From NCBI GenBank assembly GCA_020072585.1, contig JAIQGL010000014.1, forward strand, positions 62,001 to 126,000: a DNA stretch of 64,000 nt, written 5' to 3'. The first letter of the stretch is position 1. Each line of letters opens with the position of its first letter. The notes beneath the pieces are model-generated. The model saw only the letters and a list, made by a program, of their open reading frames with translations, was not told the DNA's origin and searched no databases. Origin of the DNA: Terriglobia bacterium (GTDB lineage: Bacteria > Acidobacteriota > Terriglobia > Terriglobales > Acidobacteriaceae). The position numbers were made by a program, and so were the translations under genes. Below, piece by piece: positions 46,877-56,799 of this stretch.

Positions 46877-46981
46877 ACCGGGGATGCGGGCAGGCGAACA
46901 GATGTAACGCCAAGTGGCTGGACAAAACTATTTTTTGAAGAGCTTGGGCCGTTCAACGGACCCATGAAAGGAGAAAAAAAT

Positions 46982-47137
46982 ATGAATAACCAGAACAGAG
47001 TGTTGATTCGCAGAGGCGCTCGTGAGTTGACACCGACAGAAACTGAACTTGTGAATGGGGGAATTCTTACTCTTTCACTCTGCACCGCCGCTCCTTCTCC
47101 GGATGGGGATCAACATGTCGGTGAACTCGGCTGCTAA
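46982..47137 (+). CDS. RiPP precursor peptide 2
   Basis: 51 residues, below the track limit. ATG 46982 follows AAAGGAG. The leader is NRVLIRRGARELTPTETELVNGG, ending in a canonical double glycine; the core starts ILTLSLCTAAPSPDGD and ends ELGC. The core has two Cys, several Thr/Ser and the DGD motif. Cleavage after GG would release a 24-residue product. Confidence 0.85.
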   Translation: MNNQNRVLIRRGARELTPTETELVNGGILTLSLCTAAPSPDGDQHVGELGC

Positions 47138-47206
47138 GCGCTAAAAACTCTTCTGAGAGCTTGGGGCCGCTTCAACGGAACCAAAATTGACGAAAAGGAG
47201 AAAAGC

Positions 47207-47359
47207 ATGAATGACCAGAACAGAGTGTTGGTCCGCAGAGGCGCTCGCAATCTGAACGAAAAAGAGATCGAGCAAGTGAGCGGAGGTCTACGCACTGATA
47301 CCGTTTGCACCTTCGGTCCCAATGGCAATGACGGCGACACTTTCCTGCATGAGTGTTGA
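47207..47359 (+). CDS. RiPP precursor peptide 3
   Basis: 50 residues, below the track limit. ATG 47207 follows AAGGAG. Leader NRVLVRRGARNLNEKEIEQVSGG, then core LRTDTVCTFGPNGNDGDTFL ending HEC. It shares the CT ... DGDTFL ... EC pattern with precursor 4. It is followed within 10 bases by an intrinsic terminator. Confidence 0.88.
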   Translation: MNDQNRVLVRRGARNLNEKEIEQVSGGLRTDTVCTFGPNGNDGDTFLHEC

Positions 47360-47367
47360 ATTTTATC

Positions 47368-47397
47368 CGGTGGCGCCATGCGGCGTCGCCGTTTTTT
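47368..47397 (+). terminator. Intrinsic terminator between precursors 3 and 4
   Basis: CGGTGGCGCC and GGCGTCGCCG pair as a 10-base stem with two G-U pairs and an ATGC loop, followed by TTTTTT. It lies 8 bases after precursor 3. It should end or attenuate transcription before precursors 4-5 and the ATP-grasp gene. Confidence 0.8.
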
Positions 47398-47470
47398 AAA
47401 TGACCGGGCTTGCTTTCCCGGCGCATTTTGAGGTTGGCATTTTACAAACAATCAAAAAAGGAGAAACGTA

Positions 47471-47623
47471 ATGGACCAGGACAATCGTGTACTTACCCGC
47501 AGAGGCGCCCGTGAGTTGAATGAGCAGGAAGTCCAGAAAGTGAGCGGGGGAATCAGAACGCTGACCTTGTGTACTAACGAAGGTGGCGTCCGCGATGGAG
47601 ATACCTTCCTCGGCGAATGCTGA
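47471..47623 (+). CDS. RiPP precursor peptide 4
   Basis: 50 residues, below the track limit. ATG 47471 follows AAAGGAG. Leader NRVLTRRGARELNEQEVQKVSGG, core IRTLTLCTNEGGVRDGDTFL ending GEC. This is the closest to the family consensus and the best model precursor in the set. Confidence 0.88.
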   Translation: MDQDNRVLTRRGARELNEQEVQKVSGGIRTLTLCTNEGGVRDGDTFLGEC

Positions 47624-47630
47624 TCGGAAA

Positions 47631-47656
47631 GCGGAGGCGCCTTCGGGAGCCTCCGC
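47631..47656 (+). terminator. Hairpin after precursor 4 (terminator-like, no T-run)
   Basis: GCGGAGGC and GCCTCCGC form an 8-base stem with an inner CC-TTCG-GG cap, 7 bases after the stop of precursor 4. The lack of a T-run makes it as likely to be an mRNA-stabilising or processing hairpin as a terminator. Confidence 0.6.
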
Positions 47657-47745
47657 TTCCTGGATATATAACACGAAGACATACAACACGAAGATACAAA
47701 CGGAAAATCGTATGGCTGTTTTTCTATACAGCCTGGGAGGAAATA

Positions 47746-47916
47746 ATGAAAGAAGAAAATCGCGTACTGAGTCGCAGAGGCGCTCGTGAACTATCGGAAC
47801 AGGAAATAGAAGCCGTCACCGGCGCTCTCAAGATCATACGTCACACGTTGACGCCGTGTTTCATCGATAGCAAACAGCAGTTGCTCAACGGAGACCAGGC
47901 AATCGGCGAGTGCTGA
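47746..47916 (+). CDS. RiPP precursor peptide 5
   Basis: 56 residues from ATG 47746 with GGGAGGA upstream; the track start at 47617 is too early. Leader NRVLSRRGARELSEQEIEAVTGA, with GA at the cleavage site. The core is longer, IIRHTLTPCFIDSKQQLLNG then DQAIGEC. It keeps two Cys and the terminal GEC but has lost the DGD spacing (NGDQ). Confidence 0.85.
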   Translation: MKEENRVLSRRGARELSEQEIEAVTGALKIIRHTLTPCFIDSKQQLLNGDQAIGEC

Positions 47917-47931
47917 TGTGCCTGGAATAAG

Positions 47932-47951
47932 TGGGCGGCCAGGGCCGCCCA
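47932..47951 (+). terminator. Hairpin between precursor 5 and the ATP-grasp gene
   Basis: TGGGCGGC and GCCGCCCA form a perfect 8-base stem with a CAGG loop. No T-run follows, so an attenuating or processing role is more likely than full termination. Confidence 0.5.
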
Positions 47952-47991
47952 TCTGCTATAAACCTGAATTGCCAGCGTCGGAGGTGAAGCC

Positions 47992-49086
47992 ATGAAACTC
48001 ATAGTTTTAGCGCCGGAAGATGATAACCACACAGCCCCCATCAAGTGGGCGCTGGAAAAAGCAGGCCATCGCGTGGTTTGCTGGGCCGGACTCACCTGGA
48101 TGGAAGACGGCCAGGCCTCACTGTTGATCGGTGACAATGACACGCTTGTTCTCGGCGCGCACTCTGTTGATCCTGGTGATGTGATCTGGGTCCGCCGCCC
48201 GGAGCCGCCTCTTCCCAATCCTAAGACATCAGAGCCCGACAAGAAATTTGCCGCTCTCGAATACCGGTCCTTCTATCATTCTATCGCCTATTTTCTGGAA
48301 ACCCTGCCGGTGTGGTGCATCAACAGGTATTCCGCTGCCCGGGTAATGGTCCAGAAGGCCGTGCAGATACGCCTGGCCCGCAAGTGCGGTCTCAAAGTAC
48401 CCGCCACCCTCATGTCCAATGCTCCTGCAACCGTCAAAGAATTTTTTGAGCGGGAGAATAGCAGAAATATCTGCAAAGGCTTCACTCCACATGTATGGCA
48501 GAAGGAAGGAAAAATGACCGTGGCCATTACAGAGACTTTTGAGCTGACGCGCAGCCAGCTGCCCAGCGATGAAGTCCTGACCTATGCGCCCGCAATCTAC
48601 CAGGAACGTGTTCCCAAAGAGTTTGACGTGCGCATGGTGCTCATGGGAAACCAGATTTATTCCTACGCTCTCATCAACAAGAAGCAGGCGCTGGATTGGC
48701 GGCAGGATGCAGGCTTAGGTCACGTCGCGGCGGAACGCATTCCCACCCCGCCTGAGGTCGAAAAGGGTGTACTTGAGTTCGCCCGGCAGTCCGGACTTTG
48801 CTTTGGCTCGCTCGACTTCGGCGTGGATGCGAAAGGAGATTGGTGGTTCCTGGAAATCAATGAAGAAGGACAGTTTCTCTGGCTGGACCAGTTCAGTCCT
48901 GACGCCAGGCTGCTGGAAAAGTTCTGCGCGTTCGTCACTGCTCCCCAGGGCTCAACCGCGCCGCTGGAAGAGCGCGAGCACCTCTTCCCTTCTCTGCGCG
49001 AGTATGAAGACTACGTCACTGGACGGGAGATGCCGGAACCTACGCGCCCCCGTACTGAAGACCCATTTCTTTCCATGGAGGCGTAG
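47992..49086 (+). CDS. Graspetide-type ATP-grasp ligase (MvdC/MvdD-like)
   Basis: 364 residues with the layout of ATP-grasp enzymes that make side-chain ester or amide macrocycles in graspetides: a pre-ATP-grasp domain with VIWVRRPEPPLPNP, WCINRYSAARVMVQKAVQIR and CGLKVPATLMSN, then the ATP-grasp fold with EFDVRMVLMGNQIYSYALI, the family-typical LDWRQD, and LDFGVDAKGDWWFLEINEEG followed by QFLWLDQ. It should join Ser/Thr/Lys side chains of the precursor cores to Asp/Glu carboxylates. GGAGGTGA precedes the ATG, the best ribosome binding site of the locus. It lies directly downstream of the five precursors. Function is inferred from motifs and position. Confidence 0.85.
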   Translation: MKLIVLAPEDDNHTAPIKWALEKAGHRVVCWAGLTWMEDGQASLLIGDNDTLVLGAHSVDPGDVIWVRRPEPPLPNPKTSEPDKKFAALEYRSFYHSIAYFLETLPVWCINRYSAARVMVQKAVQIRLARKCGLKVPATLMSNAPATVKEFFERENSRNICKGFTPHVWQKEGKMTVAITETFELTRSQLPSDEVLTYAPAIYQERVPKEFDVRMVLMGNQIYSYALINKKQALDWRQDAGLGHVAAERIPTPPEVEKGVLEFARQSGLCFGSLDFGVDAKGDWWFLEINEEGQFLWLDQFSPDARLLEKFCAFVTAPQGSTAPLEEREHLFPSLREYEDYVTGREMPEPTRPRTEDPFLSMEA

Positions 49087-49138
49087 CGTCAGGATATGGC
49101 TTTGCGGTTGGTATCTGCTTTGGGGTACAACTGATGCG

Positions 49139-50029
49139 ATGAAGATTGCCAAAAAAGCCCATAAGCTGGCGGATGCGTTTGAGATCAGGCACGGAGATTC
49201 TTTCCGCCTGAAAGACTACGATCCCGCCGATGCCGGGAGCATTCAATCCAAGGACAAAGACAAGGCCATTGAGCTCTTGCAGCAAAGCGTTGCCGTGCTG
49301 CAGGAATTACAGGAAAAGCTTTACGCCCAGGACCAGTGGGCCGTCCTGCTGATATTTCAGGCCATGGATGCCGCTGGAAAAGACAGCCTGATCAAGCACG
49401 TCATGTCGGGCGTGAATCCTGAGGGATGCGATGTTGCCAGCTTCAAGCAGCCCTCCGCAGAAGAACTGGACCATGATTTTCTGTGGCGGACCACGCGCCG
49501 CCTGCCGGAGCGCGGAAAAATCGGCATTTTCAACCGTTCTTACTATGAAGAAGTCCTGGTCGTCCGTGTTCATCCGGAATTTCTGGCCAAGCAACATCTT
49601 CCCGCGCAGCTGATCACGAAGAAAATCTGGAAAGAACGCTACGAAGACATCCGCAATTTCGAGAGTTACCTCAGCCGCAATGGCACGGTCATTCGCAAAT
49701 TTTTCCTGCATGTATCCAAGGAAGAACAGAAAAGGCGTTTTCTGGCCCGCCTGGACGAAGCGGAAAAGAACTGGAAGTTCTCAGAGGCTGACGTGCACGA
49801 ACGCCGGCACTGGGACGAATATATGAATGCCTATGAAGACATGATCCGGCACACGGCCACGCCGGAAGCGCCCTGGTATGTTGTGCCTGCTGACAGCAAA
49901 TGGATCACGCACCTGACCGTCAGCGCGGCCATTATCCAGACGCTCAAGGAGCTTAACCTGCAATTCCCCAAGGTCGATAAAGAACGCCGCAAGCAACTGG
50001 AAGTGGCACGGCAGGCTTTGCTGAAATAA
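49139..50029 (+). CDS. Polyphosphate kinase 2 family protein
   Basis: 296 residues from ATG 49139; the track start at 48767 runs back through the ATP-grasp gene. Walker A is AMDAAGKDSLIKHVMSG, followed by the PPK2 hallmarks PEGCDVASFKQPS, HDFLWRTTRRLPERGKIGIF and NRSYYEEVLVVRVHPE. PPK2 enzymes transfer phosphate between polyphosphate and nucleotides (ADP or AMP). The direction and nucleotide specificity are not readable here. It probably has its own role rather than belonging to the RiPP locus. Confidence 0.88.
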   Translation: MKIAKKAHKLADAFEIRHGDSFRLKDYDPADAGSIQSKDKDKAIELLQQSVAVLQELQEKLYAQDQWAVLLIFQAMDAAGKDSLIKHVMSGVNPEGCDVASFKQPSAEELDHDFLWRTTRRLPERGKIGIFNRSYYEEVLVVRVHPEFLAKQHLPAQLITKKIWKERYEDIRNFESYLSRNGTVIRKFFLHVSKEEQKRRFLARLDEAEKNWKFSEADVHERRHWDEYMNAYEDMIRHTATPEAPWYVVPADSKWITHLTVSAAIIQTLKELNLQFPKVDKERRKQLEVARQALLK

Positions 50030-50054
50030 AAACCAAGCAGAAGCTCCTGCGGGG

Positions 50055-50636
50055 CTATTTTGATTTGTATACGATGTTGTCTGAGAGCGGCGATTTCAAC
50101 CATGCGGCAAGGCCCTGCGCATTGCGGTCTTTCTCAGATGTTTCCGCGGTGGAAATATCGATCGGCCACTTCACGCCGATCTCAGGATCGGCAAAATAGA
50201 TCCCGCTCTCGCCCTTCTGGTTATAGACCCCCGTCGTTTTGTACTGGACTTCGCAATCGTCGGTGAGCGAGCAAAACCCGCGGGCAAACCCGTAAGGCGC
50301 CCAAACCTGTTTCTTGTTCTCCTCGGAGACTTCCAGTCCAAACCATTGTCCCAGCGTCGGCGAGCCCTTGCGCACGTCCACCGCAACCAGGAATGCCGTG
50401 CCCCGGGTCACGCGCATCAGCTTGCCCATAGGCGGGTCCCATTGGAAGTGCAGGCCGCGCAAAACGCCCTTCTTGGATTTTGAGTGGTTGTCCTGAACAA
50501 AGTCTGTGGGTAGGCCGAGTTCGCGAAACTGGTCCGCGCGATACGTCTCCATGAAAAAGCCGCGCGAGTCTCCACGCACCTCCGGCAGCACAACCTTAAT
50601 ATCATTCAGGTGAACAGACTCGATCTTGAAGGCCAT
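50055..50636 (-). CDS. rfbC: dTDP-4-dehydrorhamnose 3,5-epimerase
   Basis: 193 residues, cupin-fold RmlC. VRGDSRGFFMETYRADQF, DNHSKSKKGVLRGLHFQ (catalytic His), VDVRKGSPTLGQWFG and APYGFARGFCSLTDDCEVQYK are all present. It makes dTDP-4-dehydro-L-rhamnose for surface glycans. The other rhamnose genes (rmlA, B, D) are not in the window. It is convergent with PPK2 and 51 bases downstream of the symporter gene on the same strand. Confidence 0.93.
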   Translation of the reverse strand: MAFKIESVHLNDIKVVLPEVRGDSRGFFMETYRADQFRELGLPTDFVQDNHSKSKKGVLRGLHFQWDPPMGKLMRVTRGTAFLVAVDVRKGSPTLGQWFGLEVSEENKKQVWAPYGFARGFCSLTDDCEVQYKTTGVYNQKGESGIYFADPEIGVKWPIDISTAETSEKDRNAQGLAAWLKSPLSDNIVYKSK

Positions 50637-50687
50637 TTGAGCGGCGGCTCCTTAAGAAAATTTGACGGCGAATTTGGCTCCGGCTTG

Positions 50688-52646
<1,959 letters not shown>

Positions 52647-52845
52647 TAAGCTCTCCGATTCTGAGTTTAGGCTCGCGGCTCAGGGCCAGACTAGCAGATC
52701 AAAGCGCCTGCGGGACCCGGGGAAACCGCTTAACAGCCGGGGAGGCGCCTGCAACGTCAATGCCCGCAAAGGCACGACTGGCGCTGTCCCGCAGTCACAA
52801 CAGAATCTCGCCAACCGTCCGCGCTAATTCTGGTATTGTTGCGCC

Positions 52846-54732
52846 ATGGTGGAAAAGCTGGTGTTCGCCGGCATCTGTTTGCTGGCCCTGTCCTCTCCTG
52901 TCGCAGCCGGTGAGTTTCAGCGTGCCGCCCTGGTCCATGTCGATCGCGATGGTGCAAAGTGGGCGGAAAAGACCCTCAAGAAGCTTTCTCTTGAGGAAAA
53001 AGTCGGACAGATGTTCATGGTCCGTCTGATCATGCCTCAGTTTGTAAATATCAGGAATCCCGAGTATCTCAAATGGCTCGATCAGATTAAACGCTACCAC
53101 CTGGGCTCTGTTCTGCTCACCGTGCCTGCCGATGGCCCATCGCTTTCCAAAAGTGAGCCGTATGAGGCGGCCATGCTGATCAACCAGCTTCAACATGTCT
53201 CCAAGGTCCCCCTGCTGGTTGCCGCCGACTATGAACGCGGCCTCTCCATGCGCCTGAACGGAACAACGGTATTTCCGCACAGCATGGCCTTCGGCGCAGC
53301 CGGCAAACCGGAGCTGGCGGAAGGCTTCGGCAGGCTGGTGGCGCAGGAATCGCGCGCCATCGGCGTGCAATGGAACCTCATGCCGGACGCCGACGTAAAC
53401 TCCAACCCGGTCAATCCTGTCATCAACACGCGCTCTTTTGGTGAAGATCCCGCGCAGGTGAGTGCGCTGGTAAGCGCCTATATCCGCGGCGCTCATGGCT
53501 CAGGGCTTTTGACCGCTGCCAAGCATTTTCCCGGTCACGGAGACACCGCGACGGACTCGCACCTGGGAGTGGCTGCCGTGAATCGGAGCCGCGAGCAGAT
53601 CGAGCAGATTGATCTTCCGCCTTTCCGCGCCGCCATTCAGGCAGGCACAGACGCCGTAATGGTGGCCCATATCACTGCGCCATCGCTTGATCCCGATACT
53701 TCCCGCGTGGCTACAAACTCCAGCGCTATTGTCACAGGACTCCTCAAGCAAAAACTTGGCTTCAAGGGATTGGTTATCACGGACGCAATGGACATGGGCG
53801 GACTCACCAGTGTCTATCCTGAAGGCGGAGCCGCGGCGGCGCGGCACGCCGCACTGGACACCTTGAATGCCGGCAATGACATGTTCCTCCTCTTCTCTGA
53901 CCTGGATGGCGCGTACAAAGGCCTGGTTGACGCTGTCCGCAAAGGAGAGGTTTCAGAGAAACGCATTGATGAATCTGTGCTGAAAATTTTGCGCGCCAAG
54001 GCAAGTGTTGGGCTGAACCATGCCACGCAGGTCGATATCAATGCGCTCTCTTCCATCATCATCAGCCCGGAAAATCTGGCGTTCGCGCAGCAGGTGGCCG
54101 ATTCCTCGATCACCCTTGTCCGGGAAAACGGCCACATGATACCGCTCAATCGCCAGGGCGCTTCCGGCTCCGGCCCGGCTTACGGAGCCATCCAGAAGGA
54201 AGGAAGCAAACTGCTGTGCATCATCTTTACCGATGACGTACGGAGTGATAACGGACGCCAATTGCAGCGTGAACTGCGCGCGCGCGTGCCCGACACCCGC
54301 GTGATTTTTGTAGACCCGCGCATCGCCGCAGGCAGCATGCCGGAAATCCAAAGTGCCATGAATGCGGCGGAAAACGTTATCGCAGCAATCTACCTCGTTC
54401 CTGTTCCGGGCCGGGCTGTCCGAACCGAAGGTGCTACAGGCGTGAATACCATCTCCATGCCGGACGCCACCGCCACCTTGCTCCAATCCATCCTGCAAGC
54501 AAAGCGCGATAGGACAGTGGTGATAAGCTTTGGATCACCATACTTCCTGGCGGACTTTCCTCAGATTGAAAATTACGTCTGCGCGTATTCCAACGCCTTT
54601 ACTTCTGAGGTGGCTGCCGTGAAGGCGCTGTTCGGTGAGATACCATTTCGCGGGCGCTTGCCGGTAACGATCCCCGGCGTGGCCAAGCGCGGAACCGGCA
54701 TGGACCAGCCGGCGCTTGCTCTCAAAAAGTAG
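52846..54732 (+). CDS. nagZ: Exported GH3 beta-N-acetylhexosaminidase (NagZ-like)
   Basis: 628 residues with a signal peptide (VFAGICLLALSSPVAAG). The GH3 barrel spans about 45-390 with VAADYERGLSMRL, NTRSFGEDP, and AAKHFPGHGDTATDSHLGV, the His/Asp acid-base loop that distinguishes NagZ-type enzymes. The nucleophile is in ITDAMDMGGL. A C-terminal (alpha/beta) sandwich domain of about 220 residues follows. It should release GlcNAc from peptidoglycan fragments, complementing the NamZ-like enzyme at 37.7 kb. No clear ribosome binding site precedes ATG 52846. Confidence 0.92.
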   Translation: MVEKLVFAGICLLALSSPVAAGEFQRAALVHVDRDGAKWAEKTLKKLSLEEKVGQMFMVRLIMPQFVNIRNPEYLKWLDQIKRYHLGSVLLTVPADGPSLSKSEPYEAAMLINQLQHVSKVPLLVAADYERGLSMRLNGTTVFPHSMAFGAAGKPELAEGFGRLVAQESRAIGVQWNLMPDADVNSNPVNPVINTRSFGEDPAQVSALVSAYIRGAHGSGLLTAAKHFPGHGDTATDSHLGVAAVNRSREQIEQIDLPPFRAAIQAGTDAVMVAHITAPSLDPDTSRVATNSSAIVTGLLKQKLGFKGLVITDAMDMGGLTSVYPEGGAAAARHAALDTLNAGNDMFLLFSDLDGAYKGLVDAVRKGEVSEKRIDESVLKILRAKASVGLNHATQVDINALSSIIISPENLAFAQQVADSSITLVRENGHMIPLNRQGASGSGPAYGAIQKEGSKLLCIIFTDDVRSDNGRQLQRELRARVPDTRVIFVDPRIAAGSMPEIQSAMNAAENVIAAIYLVPVPGRAVRTEGATGVNTISMPDATATLLQSILQAKRDRTVVISFGSPYFLADFPQIENYVCAYSNAFTSEVAAVKALFGEIPFRGRLPVTIPGVAKRGTGMDQPALALKK

Positions 54733-54755
54733 CAACGCGCAGGTCGAAGCGCAAG

Positions 54756-55601
54756 CTAGTCCGATTCCTGCAAGGTCTTTACGTGGGCCTCAAGGGCTCT
54801 TGCGTATTCGCGCTCTGCCTGCAATTCTGACTGGAGCTTCTTGACCAGACCTTCTAGCCGCATAATTTCGATCTTGAGCTTGCCCGCGTCAGTAAGATTG
54901 GCCGATTTTCCATTTGCCTGAGCCGCGGGCACTGCTGCGGCTGCTGGAGCCGTAATCGGCGTGGCAGCTGCTGGCGTTACAGGCCCAGGCGCTGCTGCTA
55001 CAGGAACCGGCTGGGCAGCGGGAACTGCTGGAGTCGTGGTGACCGGCAATGGCATGGCTGCAACAGGCGCTGGTGCTGCGGCGACGGCCACAGCAGCGCG
55101 TTGCTGAACCGGAGCAGGCGCGGGCACAACAGACCGCGGAGGTATGGGAGCGGCCGCTGCCGAGAAAATACTGCTTAACGCCACCGCTGCATTTGCTGCC
55201 GCGGCGGGCGTAGGCGCTGGTGCGCCGTTCGGCTTAAGCAGATGCTTCACCCGGGCAATCAGATCTTGCGGCTGAAATGGCTTGCGGAGCAGTTCGTCGG
55301 CTTTCACCGCAAATGCCTTCTCCGCCACGGCGCGGTTCACCACGCCGGACATCAGGATCACCGGCGTCTTCGCCAGCTCCGGATGCGACTTAATATGCTG
55401 GCAAACGTCGTAGCCGTCCTTGTCCGGCATGATCACGTCCGTGATAACAATGTCCGGCCTGGCTTGTTCAATCTCCTTCAATGCGGTCGCGGCATCGTGG
55501 CACGCCACTACATTGATGTTCTCCCGCCGGAAGGCGATCTTGATCACCTCGCGCATGGTCGCACTGTCATCAATAAAGTAGACAGTGGGCGTAGTGCTCA
55601 T
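54756..55601 (-). CDS. Receiver protein with Ala/Pro linker and C-terminal coiled coil
   Basis: 281 residues. A REC domain (1-120) has IDDS, the phosphoacceptor in IVITDVIMPDKDGYD, and the Lys in LRKPFQ. Residues about 125-235 are almost entirely Ala, Pro and Val, a flexible linker. The last 45 residues (KLKIEIMRLEGLVKKLQSEL) form a coiled coil. No DNA-binding domain. It is the last gene of the chemosensory operon, with ATGA overlap to the gene before it, and is the likely CheY-like output. Confidence 0.85.
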   Translation of the reverse strand: MSTTPTVYFIDDSATMREVIKIAFRRENINVVACHDAATALKEIEQARPDIVITDVIMPDKDGYDVCQHIKSHPELAKTPVILMSGVVNRAVAEKAFAVKADELLRKPFQPQDLIARVKHLLKPNGAPAPTPAAAANAAVALSSIFSAAAAPIPPRSVVPAPAPVQQRAAVAVAAAPAPVAAMPLPVTTTPAVPAAQPVPVAAAPGPVTPAAATPITAPAAAAVPAAQANGKSANLTDAGKLKIEIMRLEGLVKKLQSELQAEREYARALEAHVKTLQESD

Positions 55602-56374
55602 CGAAAACCTCCATCGCCGTTGTCCTGCGCGGCTTCGTCCAGCTCGCGTAGTGCTTCCAGCATTAGCTCCGTGGCGGAACGGAGCACGGTCCGCGTGGCT
55701 GCGCTTTCTCCCGGCAAAAATTTGTACGATCCTGTTTCCACGCCATTGCAGTACTTCACAATGTGGACCACCGCGTCGTCTCCAATTCGGTCACCGCTTT
55801 CCGCGTGAGTAATATTGCCATTCTCAAAAAAAATGATTCCGTCAATCTCCCCTGAATTGACTGAAAGCGAACCAGTCTGCCGCGAGTGCACCAGCATCTG
55901 CACCACTCCCGGCAAATCCAGATGCGAAAGACTGCCGCTCAAACCTTCATCGGACGAACCCAGCATCTGCACCGGACGAAATCCTTCAGAGTTACTGCGC
56001 AGGAACGTTTTGATCTGCGCCGCGATCAGCTCCGGCCCCAGCCGCTTGTCCACATAATCAGCGCAGCCGGAACGAAAAGCCTCCATCAGCGCCTGGTCGC
56101 CGCCATCGCCCAGCGCGATCACCGGAATGTGCGCGGTCTTGGGATCGGCATGGATAATCGGCGGCAGATCATGTGCGCTGATTTCGCGCAGGCTGGTGGA
56201 ACAAAGAATCGCTGAAGGCGTGTCATATTCCAGCATGGTCAATGCGTAACCAGATTGCGTGGTGTGCACCACTTCAAACCCTTCAAGCTTCAGCGCCTCG
56301 GTGATCCGCCGGGCCAGAAACACGTTGGCATCAATCAGCAGAATCTTGGCGGGCGTGGAGACGGTTGGGTTCAT
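55598..56374 (-). CDS. Degenerate receiver plus DUF4388 (PATAN-like) protein
   Basis: 258 residues. The first 125 residues keep a receiver fold, but the phosphoacceptor position reads ILCSTSL instead of an Asp, and the acidic pocket is IDAN, so phosphorylation is unlikely. The C-terminal part (LSGSLSHLDLPGVVQMLVHS and GSLSVNSGEIDGIIFFENG then ITHAESGD) is a DUF4388 domain found in chemosensory adaptors. The start is ATG 56374, which overlaps the upstream CheW stop as ATGA; the track start 56392 is too early. Confidence 0.8.
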   Translation of the reverse strand: MNPTVSTPAKILLIDANVFLARRITEALKLEGFEVVHTTQSGYALTMLEYDTPSAILCSTSLREISAHDLPPIIHADPKTAHIPVIALGDGGDQALMEAFRSGCADYVDKRLGPELIAAQIKTFLRSNSEGFRPVQMLGSSDEGLSGSLSHLDLPGVVQMLVHSRQTGSLSVNSGEIDGIIFFENGNITHAESGDRIGDDAVVHIVKYCNGVETGSYKFLPGESAATRTVLRSATELMLEALRELDEAAQDNGDGGFR

Positions 56375-56799
56375 TGCGGCGCCTCCACACAAATCAACTT
56401 CTCCAGCGCAACAATCGCAACGGTCTCATCGCCCATGGCCAGCAGGCCGCTCACGTAAGGCGCTTCCATCCCTGTGAGTGGAACGCGCGCCGCGCTGGCC
56501 AGCTCACATTCGCCGGTAACCGGCACAGCCGTCAATTCCTGGCGTGGTCCGAGATTGCAGTTCGCGATCAAATAAAACTTTCTTGGCGGCGCAGCCGCTC
56601 CAACCAACACCTGGGCCACGTCGCATACAGGAACAATTTTTCCCCGCCGCACCAGCACGCCCGTCAGCAACGGCGTCCGATGCGGAAAGGTCTGTACGCT
56701 GTCCGGACGGGCCAACTCCGTTACGGTCTCCGCGGGCAGAGCAAAGCGCTTCTCACCCAGAGGAAAGAGCACGTACGATTTGTCTGGCTCCGCCATCAT
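56371..56799 (-). CDS. CheW-like coupling protein (second copy)
   Basis: 142 residues with the CheW beta-fold: YVLFPLGEKRFALPAETVTELAR, PLLTGVLVRRGKIVPVCDVAQVL and GDETVAIVALEKLI. CheW links receptors to CheA. It overlaps the upstream CheW-like gene by 4 bases. Two CheW-like genes in one operon suggest separate coupling roles. Confidence 0.85.
   Translation of the reverse strand: MMAEPDKSYVLFPLGEKRFALPAETVTELARPDSVQTFPHRTPLLTGVLVRRGKIVPVCDVAQVLVGAAAPPRKFYLIANCNLGPRQELTAVPVTGECELASAARVPLTGMEAPYVSGLLAMGDETVAIVALEKLICVEAPQ

Larger units (their letters stand above)
46923..47359 (+). repeat. Tandem duplication covering 5' leader and precursor genes 2 and 3
   Basis: The segment before precursor 2 (GAGCTTGGGCCGTTCAACGG from 46940) recurs before precursor 3 (from 47157) with small changes, and the first 15 codons after each ATG are nearly identical in DNA. 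The two units (about 46923-47137 and 47142-47359) are a recent gene duplication with diverged core regions. Confidence 0.75.

Noticed and set aside
47669-47700. Short direct repeat AACACGAAGA between precursors 4 and 5
   Set aside because: Only two copies of about ten bases; too short to call a repeat element or CRISPR.
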